DNA of 18,238 nucleotides from assembly GCA_946479185.1 (NCBI GenBank), contig CAMLFF010000029.1:1-18238 (forward strand). The letters run 5' to 3'. Source of the DNA: an uncultured Sphingobium sp. (GTDB taxonomy: Bacteria > Pseudomonadota > Alphaproteobacteria > Sphingomonadales > Sphingomonadaceae). The notes below the pieces were generated by a model. The model was not told the origin of the DNA and ran no database searches. It saw only the letters and a program-made list of their open reading frames with translations. The position numbers and the translations under genes are program-made. Positions 7,460 through 14,047 of this stretch are shown here, in pieces. The first letter of the stretch is position 1. The number at the start of each line of letters is the position of its first letter.

Positions 7460-8722
7460 ATGGATCATTTCGCTTATAAGAATGGCGTTTTGCACGCCGA
7501 AGATGTGCCGCTGAGCGCCATTGCGGACGCGGTTGGCACGCCGGTGTATATCTATTCGCGCGCCACGCTTGAGCGGCATGCGCAGGTGTTCCGCGATGGG
7601 CTGAGCGCGCTGCCCCGCAAGCATATCGCCTTTGCGATCAAGGCCAATCCCAATCTCTCCGTGCTGCGCGTGCTGGCGAAGCAGGGCTATGGCGCGGATA
7701 TCGTCTCTGGTGGCGAGCTTAAGCGTGCGCTGGCGGCTGGCATGGCGGCGGACGATATCGTCTTCTCCGGCGTGGGCAAAACGCGTGAGGAACTGAAGCT
7801 CGCGCTCGAGGCAGGCATTGGCCAGTTCAACATCGAGCTGGAGGAAGAGGGCGCTGTCCTGGCGCAAATCGCCGCCGACATGGGCAAGACGGCGGACGCT
7901 GTGCTGCGCGTCAATCCCGATGTGGATGCAGGCACCCATGCCAAAATCTCGACCGGCATGAAGGAAAATAAGTTCGGCGTCGCCATTGATCAGGCGCCGG
8001 GGATTTTTGCACGGCTGGCTGATCTTCCGGGCCTGTCCCTGCGCGGCATCGCGACGCATATCGGCAGCCAATTGTTCGATCTGGCGCCGCTTGAGGCCGC
8101 CTATGGCAAGATCGGCGCGCTCATCGCGGAGCTGCGCGCGGCGGGCCACATGATCGATCGCGTCGATCTGGGTGGCGGCCTTGGGGTGCCCTATGAGCGC
8201 GACAAGGTGCCGCCAAGCCCCGCCGATTATGGCGTGATGGTCGCGCGGGCGACGCAGGGCTGGGATGTGACGCTCTATTTCGAGCCGGGTCGCGTCATTG
8301 TCGGCAATGCGGGTGTGCTGCTTACGCGGGTCATCTGGGTGAAGCCCGGCGTCATCCGCCCCTACATCATCGTCGACGCTGCCATGAACGATCTGGCCCG
8401 CCCGGCCATGTATGATGCCTGGCATGATTTTGAAGCGGTGGCGCCGACGGGCGAGCGCATCAATGCGAACATCGCAGGGCCGGTATGCGAAAGCGGCGAT
8501 ACCTTCGCGATGGGGCGCGATATCGATGCGGTGAAGAGCGGTGATCTGGCGGTGTTCCGCACCGCGGGCGCTTATGGCGCGACGATGGCCAGCACCTATA
8601 ACAGCCGCGCGTTGGTGCCTGAGGTGATGGTGGATGGCGACAAGTTTGCGGTGGTGGCCGACCGCATCCTGCCCGAGGCGATCATTGCCGCCGAGCGGAT
8701 GCCGGATTTTCTCAAGGACTGA
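7460..8722 (+). CDS. lysA: Diaminopimelate decarboxylase
   Basis: A PLP enzyme that decarboxylates meso-diaminopimelate to L-lysine, the last step of lysine synthesis; cytoplasmic. The 420-residue length is standard. The PLP lysine is Lys61 in AFAIKANPN. HIGSQL (His200) and GGGLGVPY (238-245) bind cofactor phosphate, EPGR (275-278) is the substrate/PLP segment, and CESGDTF (Cys343, Glu344) and AGAYGATMASTYN complete the active site across the dimer. AGGGG at 7448-7452 is a good ribosome binding site seven bases before the ATG; it could pair partly with GCCCT upstream in the short 54-base gap. I see no lysine riboswitch. Confidence 0.97.
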   Translation: MDHFAYKNGVLHAEDVPLSAIADAVGTPVYIYSRATLERHAQVFRDGLSALPRKHIAFAIKANPNLSVLRVLAKQGYGADIVSGGELKRALAAGMAADDIVFSGVGKTREELKLALEAGIGQFNIELEEEGAVLAQIAADMGKTADAVLRVNPDVDAGTHAKISTGMKENKFGVAIDQAPGIFARLADLPGLSLRGIATHIGSQLFDLAPLEAAYGKIGALIAELRAAGHMIDRVDLGGGLGVPYERDKVPPSPADYGVMVARATQGWDVTLYFEPGRVIVGNAGVLLTRVIWVKPGVIRPYIIVDAAMNDLARPAMYDAWHDFEAVAPTGERINANIAGPVCESGDTFAMGRDIDAVKSGDLAVFRTAGAYGATMASTYNSRALVPEVMVDGDKFAVVADRILPEAIIAAERMPDFLKD

Positions 8723-8775
8723 CTTGGCGCAAACGCTGCTCGACTTCGCGCGGGGCGAGCCTGTAGATCAGCCGC

Positions 8776-9555
8776 ATGCATAGCCTCCCCCTGTTCCTGC
8801 GCGTGTCCGGCCAGCCGGTGATTCTCATTGGCGCAGGCGAAGCGGCGGATGCCAAGCGCCGCCTCATCGAGCGGGCGGGCGGCGTGATTGTGGATGAGGC
8901 TGATGCGCAGGCGCGCATTGCCTTTGTGGCGCTGGAGGATCGGGCGGAGGCGGCGCAGGTTTCCCAGCGGCTTAAGGCGCGCGGGTTGCTCGTCAATGTC
9001 GTGGATCAGCCGGCGCTTTGTGATTTCACAACGCCTGCCATTGTCGATCGCGATCCGGTGCTGATTGCGGTGGCGACGGGCGGGGCATCGGCGGGGCTGG
9101 CCAAGGCGGTGCGCCAGCGCATCGAGCGGATGATGCCGCAGCGGCTGGGCGATCTGGCGAGTGCGCTGAGTGAGGCGCGGACGAAGTTGCGCGTCCGCTG
9201 GCCCGATGGGCTGACGCGGCGCCATGCGCTCGACCGCGCGTTCCAGGAGGGCGGTGCGCTTGATCCGCTGCGTGATCTCTCGCCCGATGCTGTCGCGGAC
9301 TGGCTCGATCAGTCCGATGGTGCGCCTGTCAGCCGCAGCGAGACGATCATGCTGACCTCGCTCGATCCCGATGATTTGACCTTGCGCGCGGCCCGACTGC
9401 TTGGCGAGGCGGACAGGATTATCCATGATGCGCAGGTGCCACCCGCGATCCTTGCGCGCGCCCGTGCCGATGCGGTGCGCATGGTGGCAACGGCGCAGAT
9501 GAGCGGGCCGCAAGAGCCCGGGCTCACAGTCATCCTGCGCGCGCCGGACCAATAA
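8776..9555 (+). CDS. Siroheme synthase N-terminal module (precorrin-2 dehydrogenase/sirohydrochlorin ferrochelatase) with degenerate SUMT remnant
   Basis: Corresponds to the CysG N-terminal half (Met8p/SirC-like), which oxidises precorrin-2 with NAD and inserts iron to make siroheme for sulfite or nitrite reductase. The Rossmann motif is VILIGAGEAADAKRR (15-29), the conserved catalytic-type Asp is in NVVDQP (Asp77), and DFTTPAIVDRDPVLIAVATGG (83-103) matches the dimerisation/active-site region of CysG. Residues about 188-240 (IMLTSLDPDDLTLRAARLL, then EADRIIHDAQVPPAILARARADA) look like the start of an uroporphyrinogen-III methyltransferase domain, but the glycine-rich GAGPG is absent and the protein stops after about 70 residues. 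ATG 8776 is the first start after an in-frame TAG (8764) and has a poor Shine-Dalgarno. A separate SUMT gene is expected elsewhere in the genome. Confidence 0.85.
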   Translation: MHSLPLFLRVSGQPVILIGAGEAADAKRRLIERAGGVIVDEADAQARIAFVALEDRAEAAQVSQRLKARGLLVNVVDQPALCDFTTPAIVDRDPVLIAVATGGASAGLAKAVRQRIERMMPQRLGDLASALSEARTKLRVRWPDGLTRRHALDRAFQEGGALDPLRDLSPDAVADWLDQSDGAPVSRSETIMLTSLDPDDLTLRAARLLGEADRIIHDAQVPPAILARARADAVRMVATAQMSGPQEPGLTVILRAPDQ

Positions 9556-9608
9556 GTTGGGCGTCTGACGGGCTTGTCCCTTCCTATGAAAACCGACATG
9601 AAAGCGCC

Positions 9609-10487
9609 ATGACTGATCTTATCTCCACTACCCTTGATGCGCGGGCCGAGCTTGGCGAATGTCCGCGCTGGCATCCCGCTGAAGGCCTGCTTTACTGGGT
9701 CGATATCCTGCGCAACGAGCTGCACCGGCTCGATCCCGCGACGGGCCGGAACGAGACGCGGCGCTTTGCTCAGCCGGTCGGCTGCTTTGCGTTTCGCGCC
9801 AAAGGCGGGCTGTTGCTGGCCATGAAGGATGGCCTGGCGATTCTGGAAAGCTGGGATGCCGAACCCGTGCCGTTCGGTGCGCAAATCCTAGCGGACAAGC
9901 CTGACCTTCGCTTCAACGATGGCGCGACGGATCGGGATGGGCGGTTCTGGGTCGGCATGGTCAACACCGCGAAGAGCGCCCATGACGCGGCGCTCTATCG
10001 CGTGGATGCTGACGGCACGATCAGCTTCATTGAGGGCGACATGCTCACTTGCAATGGCGCGGCCTTCAATGCCGAGGGATCGGCTTTCCACCATGCCGAC
10101 ACCCCCAGCCATCAGCTGCGCGCCTATGATGTGGACCGCGCTGCGGGCACCTTATCCAACCGCCGCATCCTGCACAGCTTCGAGCAGGGCACGGGGCGGC
10201 CCGATGGCGGGTCATTCGATGCGGAGGGCTGCTATTGGAGTGCCTTGTTCGAGGGCAGCCGTGTGGTGCGGCTGTCTCCAGACGGAGATTTGCTCCAGAC
10301 TGTACAATTGCCCGTCCGCCGCCCGACGATGATTGCCTTTGGCGGCGCTGATCTGTGCACGGCCTATGTGACGTCGGCGCGTGCAGGCTTGTCTGAGGAG
10401 CATTTGCGCGCCCAACCGCTGGCGGGCGCGATCTTCTCTTTTCAGGTCGACGTGTCCGGTCTCCCTGAAACGCCATTTGCTGGCTGA
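9609..10487 (+). CDS. SMP-30/gluconolactonase family protein
   Basis: A six-bladed beta-propeller of the SMP-30/gluconolaconase/LRE family, whose members are metal-dependent sugar lactonases (for example gluconolactonase or arabinonolactonase). The 292-residue product is full length. Expected metal ligands are present: Glu17 in ELGECP, Asn149 in CNGAAF and Asp199 in RPDGG; Asn103 in RFNDG is the conserved substrate/metal-site Asn. ADTPSHQLRAYDVD is the usual blade motif. There is no signal peptide, so it is cytoplasmic. It lies 53 bases after the siroheme gene in the same direction and may be co-transcribed, but there is no sugar-catabolic neighbour to indicate which lactone it uses. Its end is three bases from the convergent zinc-ribbon gene. 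Confidence 0.9.
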   Translation: MTDLISTTLDARAELGECPRWHPAEGLLYWVDILRNELHRLDPATGRNETRRFAQPVGCFAFRAKGGLLLAMKDGLAILESWDAEPVPFGAQILADKPDLRFNDGATDRDGRFWVGMVNTAKSAHDAALYRVDADGTISFIEGDMLTCNGAAFNAEGSAFHHADTPSHQLRAYDVDRAAGTLSNRRILHSFEQGTGRPDGGSFDAEGCYWSALFEGSRVVRLSPDGDLLQTVQLPVRRPTMIAFGGADLCTAYVTSARAGLSEEHLRAQPLAGAIFSFQVDVSGLPETPFAG

Positions 10488-10490
10488 ACC

Positions 10491-10709
10491 TCAGGCGGCC
10501 CGGTTTTTAGCGAACCGACTGACGAACAAAGGCGCGCTCGGCCCGCGCGACATATGCAGCAGTGGCATCGCCGTATCGCAATAAGCGCATTGCGCGGTCG
10601 TTCGACCAACCAGCCATTGCGTGCCCGAACAGGTGGGGCAATGCGTCAGCGTGCCGGGTTTGTAAGTGAGTATCTGTGGAGTGGAAACAATGTTGGGCAA
10701 GTCCGCCAT
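10491..10709 (-). CDS. Small zinc-ribbon protein, function unknown
   Basis: A 72-residue protein with two CxxC knuckles (Cys24/Cys27 and Cys41/Cys44) separated by 13 residues, the spacing of a rubredoxin-like zinc ribbon. A basic C-terminal tail (SRFAKNRAA) follows. ATG 10709 is well supported: AAGGA lies seven bases upstream. ATG 10727 is a weaker option. I do not recognise the family. It is divergent from the small membrane-protein gene at 10847 and convergent with the SMP-30 gene. Zinc ribbons of this size often bind nucleic acid or another protein; which one cannot be read here. Confidence 0.75.
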   Translation of the reverse strand: MADLPNIVSTPQILTYKPGTLTHCPTCSGTQWLVGRTTAQCAYCDTAMPLLHMSRGPSAPLFVSRFAKNRAA

Positions 10710-10846
10710 GTCGTTTTCCTTCTGCATGACCAAACGTGCAATCCGCGCGCTGGTTCCTGAGATACTGCTCACCTGTGTTAGCGGCAGAAGCGGCTCGAAA
10801 ACGGCTTGTTTCTGCGCTAGACGAGCGGAATGAGAGACGCGCGGCA

Positions 10847-11143
10847 ATGAAAACTGGCCAGAAACGATACAGAAGTGGGCGCGGGCCCCTTCGCGATGGG
10901 GCCTGGTTTGCGCCAAAGCGTTATGGCTATGGCGCGGGCTGGCCGCTCACATGGCAGGGCTGGGGACTGCTCGGCCTCTATGTGCTGACGCTTGTCATCC
11001 TCATCATCATCGCCCGACGCAGCGCACCATTGGCGCAGGCGGGCATCTTTCTGCTCATCATATTGGCGACCAGCTTGTTGATGATCATTGCGCGCAAGCA
11101 CACGCGCGGCGGCTGGCGCTGGCGCTGGGGTGAGCGGGGCTAA
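10847..11143 (+). CDS. Small inner-membrane protein with two TM helices, function unknown
   Basis: A 98-residue protein: a basic, aromatic N-terminal part (KRYGYGAGWPLTWQGW, 24-39), two hydrophobic segments (about 37-56 and 63-82) joined by a short ARRSAPLAQ turn, and a Trp/Arg-rich end (GGWRWRWGERG). By the positive-inside rule both termini face the cytoplasm. I chose ATG 10847 because sequence upstream in frame is not membrane-protein-like. The Shine-Dalgarno is weak. A six-codon reading frame at 10830-10850 (MRDARQ) ends over this ATG in ATGA fashion, which could couple translation. It is divergent from the zinc-ribbon gene with a 137-base gap that must hold both promoters. Confidence 0.7.
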   Translation: MKTGQKRYRSGRGPLRDGAWFAPKRYGYGAGWPLTWQGWGLLGLYVLTLVILIIIARRSAPLAQAGIFLLIILATSLLMIIARKHTRGGWRWRWGERG

Positions 11144-11214
11144 TCACTCCTCGCCACCGCTCGCGGGCATCGCTATAAGCGCGGCCATGATGACTGCCTC
11201 ACGGAATCGCCCCC

Positions 11215-12381
11215 ATGTCCGAGCATAATCCCGGCCTTCGCCCTTGGCGTGACATAGCGCGGCGCAGCTGCCGCCAGATCATGGTCGGTAATGTGCCGGT
11301 TGGCGGCGATGCGCCAGTGACTGTGCAGACCATGACCAACACGCCGACGACGGACGTGCGCGCGACGGTCGATCAGATCCGCCGTTGCGAGGAAGCGGGC
11401 GTGGACCTGATCCGCGTTTCCGTGCCCGATGAGGAATCGAGCGCCGCCCTCAAGCAGATCGTGCGCGCGGCGCGCGTGCCGATCATCGCGGACATTCATT
11501 TCCATTATAAGCGCGCGCTGGAAGCTGCCGATGCGGGCGCGGCGTGCCTACGCATTAACCCCGGCAATATCGGCAGTGCGGCCCGCGTGAAGGAGGTGGT
11601 GGACGCCGCCAAGTCCAATGGCTGCGCGATCCGCATCGGCGTGAACGCAGGCAGTCTTGAGCGCCACCTGCTCGAAAAATATGCCGAGCCTTGCCCGGAA
11701 GCCTTGGTGGAAAGCGCGCTCGACCATATCAAGCTGCTGCAGGATCAGGATTTCCACGAATATAAGGTGGCCGTGAAAGCGAGCGACGTGTTCCTCGCCG
11801 TTGCCGCCTATATGCAGCTCGCCGATGCGGTGGATTGCCCGCTGCACCTTGGCATTACCGAGGCTGGCGGGCTTATTGGTGGCACGGTGAAGAGCGCCAT
11901 CGGCATGGGCAATCTGCTTTGGGCTGGCATTGGCGATACGATCCGCGTGTCCCTCTCGGCTGAGCCGGAAGAGGAAGTGCGGGTCGGCTATGAGATTCTC
12001 AAGTCGCTCGGCATCCGCTCGCGCGGGGTGCGCGTCGTCTCCTGCCCCAGCTGCGCGCGGCAGGGCTTTGATGTGATCCGCACGGTCGAGGCGCTGGAGC
12101 TGCGCTTGCAGCATATCAACACGCCCCTCTCCCTCTCCGTGCTCGGCTGTGTGGTGAATGGCCCCGGCGAAGCGCGCGAAACCGACATCGGCATTACCGG
12201 CGGCGGCAATGGCAAGCATATGGTCTATCTCTCCGGCGTCACCGATCATCATATTCAGGATGAGACGATGGTGGACCATATCGTGAAGCTGGTGGAAGCA
12301 AAGGCTGCTGAAATCGAAGCCGCGAAGATCGAGGCCGAGATGAGCGACGCGGGCAATGCAACGCCGGTTGCTGCTGAGTGA
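11215..12381 (+). CDS. ispG: 4-hydroxy-3-methylbut-2-en-1-yl diphosphate synthase (flavodoxin)
   Basis: The penultimate enzyme of the MEP isoprenoid pathway: reductive conversion of MEcPP to HMBPP by a [4Fe-4S] enzyme, cytoplasmic. At 388 residues it is the short two-domain bacterial form. The TIM-barrel part has [15 protein letters not shown] (34-48), RVSVPDEE and IADIHFHY (91-98). The cluster is held by SCPSC (Cys277, Cys280), GCVVNGPGE (Cys312) and Glu319. The last ~25 residues ([16 protein letters not shown] onward) are a charged helical extension. A beta-lactamase gene follows after 29 bases on the same strand with its own good ribosome binding site, so the two may be co-transcribed. Confidence 0.97.
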   Translation: MSEHNPGLRPWRDIARRSCRQIMVGNVPVGGDAPVTVQTMTNTPTTDVRATVDQIRRCEEAGVDLIRVSVPDEESSAALKQIVRAARVPIIADIHFHYKRALEAADAGAACLRINPGNIGSAARVKEVVDAAKSNGCAIRIGVNAGSLERHLLEKYAEPCPEALVESALDHIKLLQDQDFHEYKVAVKASDVFLAVAAYMQLADAVDCPLHLGITEAGGLIGGTVKSAIGMGNLLWAGIGDTIRVSLSAEPEEEVRVGYEILKSLGIRSRGVRVVSCPSCARQGFDVIRTVEALELRLQHINTPLSLSVLGCVVNGPGEARETDIGITGGGNGKHMVYLSGVTDHHIQDETMVDHIVKLVEAKAAEIEAAKIEAEMSDAGNATPVAAE

Positions 12382-12410
12382 TGTTTCCCTGATCGATGAG
12401 GTGATATGCG

Positions 12411-13373
12411 ATGCTGACGGACCGGCGCACCTTGTTGCTGGGCAGCCTCGCGCTCCCGCTGGCCGCATGCAGCCCTGCTGCTCGCGAGCCCGAGGTCGAC
12501 GACCAGCAAGCGCCCATGCCCGATATCGCAGCAGCATTGGCAGCGCTTGAGGCCAGCTCGGGCAGCACCCGGCTCGGCATCGCTGTGCTCGATGCCAAGG
12601 ATGGCGCTGTGGCGGGGCATCGGCTGAACGAGCGCTTCACCATGTGCTCAACCTTCAAGCTTTCGCTCGCCGCCGCGATCCTTGCGCAGATCGACGCGGG
12701 TGAATTGAGGGCCGACGCCGCACTCGCCCTCAAGCAGGATGAAGCCGTGGGCCACGCGCCAGTCGTGAAGGCGGCTCTGGCTGCCGGAGAGCGCAGCATG
12801 GACGTGCTGATGCTCGCCAAGGCAGCGCAGGTGCAGAGCGACAATGGCGCGGCGAACATCCTGCTGCGCCACCTTGGCGGGCCGGAGGCTTTGACAGCCT
12901 ATTGGCGGTCGCTCGGCGATGATGTGACCCGGCTCGATCGCTATGAGCCGCAGCTCAATATCAGTCATGGCGATGATATCCGTGACACGACCACCCCGGC
13001 GGCAATGGCGACCGCCATGCGCGGCATGTTCACCGGCGCCGCGCTGTCGTTGCAATCGCGCGAGCGCCTGATCGGCTGGATGATCGAGACGCGCACCGGC
13101 CTGGCGCGATTACGCGGCGGCATGCTTACGGACTGGCGCGCGGGCGACAAGACCGGGACCAATCCCGGCGATGGCAGCTATGCCAGCAAGACGAACGATC
13201 TCGCCATCGTCTGGCATCCCGCACGGGCCGAACCCTTCATCATCACCGGCTTTCTGGAATCGCCAGTCAAGGGCAAGCCAGCAATGAAGCCCGAGCATGA
13301 TGCGGTGCTGGCGCAGGCAGGGCGGATTGCAGCGGAGTGGATTGCTGCGCGGGCCAGCATGCCTCAGAAATAG
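12411..13373 (+). CDS. Class A beta-lactamase, lipoprotein
   Basis: A serine beta-lactamase that hydrolyses penicillins and/or cephalosporins in the periplasm. All class A motifs are present: STFK with nucleophile Ser80 and Lys83 (Ambler 70-73), SDN at 143-145 (Ambler 130 loop), EPQLN with Glu179 (Ambler Glu166) and KTG at 247-249 (Ambler 234-236). A cysteine precedes the nucleophile (Cys79, Ambler 69), as in CTX-M, PenA and carbapenemase lineages. There is no cysteine at Ambler 238, so a KPC-type disulfide is unlikely. The N-terminus has DRR before a hydrophobic stretch ending LAAC (Cys20), a probable Tat-type lipoprotein signal. The loop after KTG is longer than usual. GAGG at 12398-12401 supports the start. 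It is probably chromosomal and intrinsic. No LysR regulator is adjacent. The spectrum is not predictable. Confidence 0.95.
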   Translation: MLTDRRTLLLGSLALPLAACSPAAREPEVDDQQAPMPDIAAALAALEASSGSTRLGIAVLDAKDGAVAGHRLNERFTMCSTFKLSLAAAILAQIDAGELRADAALALKQDEAVGHAPVVKAALAAGERSMDVLMLAKAAQVQSDNGAANILLRHLGGPEALTAYWRSLGDDVTRLDRYEPQLNISHGDDIRDTTTPAAMATAMRGMFTGAALSLQSRERLIGWMIETRTGLARLRGGMLTDWRAGDKTGTNPGDGSYASKTNDLAIVWHPARAEPFIITGFLESPVKGKPAMKPEHDAVLAQAGRIAAEWIAARASMPQK

Positions 13374-13858
13374 ATATCGACATAGTCCGTCAGCCCATCG
13401 CAGATTTCCATCTGCTGCAGCCGCCAATATTTGCGGTTCTGCGTGACGCGAAAAGTCATTTCCCCATCCCGCACGCAATGGCGGCCGATATCCGGCGTGT
13501 CGGTCATGTCGATGCGCCCCACAAAGGTGAATTCGCTGGCGTCGACCTTGGTTACGACGCCGTCGATCACCAGCTTGCCCTTGCCGTCCGGTGTCGATTG
13601 CCCGCCATGCAGGCGCAGTAAATCCGTCGAATAATCAGCAACGAGATTGCCGCGTGTCTCCCAACTAATCCATTGCAGGGTGACGCCGCTATTACCGAGC
13701 AGCCGCTGGAAGGCGGCGCGATCGTTGATGGCCGTCTTGCTGTTGGCGGCTGGTGCGGGCCGTTCACCTTGCACCGTCGAGGATTGTGCCGCGCACCCGG
13801 TCGCAAGGCTCATGGCGGCAATGGCCATCAGCAGTGGATAATGTCGTCCGGTCATCAT
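13364..13858 (-). CDS. Lipoprotein of unknown function
   Basis: A 164-residue protein with a lipoprotein signal (hydrophobic 8-20, lipobox LATGC, Cys22), a short Pro/Ala linker, and a mature domain of about 115 residues rich in alternating polar/hydrophobic stretches. These suggest a small beta-rich periplasmic domain. Mature Cys128 and Cys153 could form a disulfide. ATG 13858 has GGGAGG six bases upstream; an in-frame ATG at 13876 would place the ribosome binding site inside the gene. I do not recognise the family. Its 3' end overlaps the end of the beta-lactamase gene by 10 bases on the other strand, and it is divergent from ftsK. Aromatic-rich KYWRLQQMEICDG and YVDIYF near the end are the most search-worthy parts. 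Confidence 0.78.
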   Translation of the reverse strand: MMTGRHYPLLMAIAAMSLATGCAAQSSTVQGERPAPAANSKTAINDRAAFQRLLGNSGVTLQWISWETRGNLVADYSTDLLRLHGGQSTPDGKGKLVIDGVVTKVDASEFTFVGRIDMTDTPDIGRHCVRDGEMTFRVTQNRKYWRLQQMEICDGLTDYVDIYF

Positions 13859-13944
13859 TCTGATCCTCCCAAGCAATCTCCGCTATCACACACACAACGT
13901 ATCGAGCCATGCTGGAGTGCCGTCCAACCACATCGATAGTGCGA

Positions 13945-13978
13945 GACTCTTGACGGCGACTCCGCGAAAGAGGATTGT
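13945..13978 (+). promoter_or_regulatory. Candidate ftsK promoter with GANTC sites at the -35
   Basis: TTGACG (13950-13955) fits a -35 element; the -10 position 17 bases further is GATTGT (13973-13978), a weak match. The -35 directly follows a GACTC (13945-13949), and a second GACTC (13958-13962) lies just inside the spacer. In Caulobacter-type regulation, CcrM methylation of GANTC at promoters recruits GcrA. This assignment is by pattern only. Confidence 0.4.
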
Positions 13979-14047
13979 CGCCCTGCGGAAGATTTCAGGC
14001 ACAGCGCAGGCATGTCCTGCGGCCTGACAGACGGAGACGATGAGGCA

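Noticed and set aside
7136..8425. Long minus-strand open frame (429 codons) opposite lysA
   Set aside because: Same reason: composition is that of an antisense shadow and lysA is certain.
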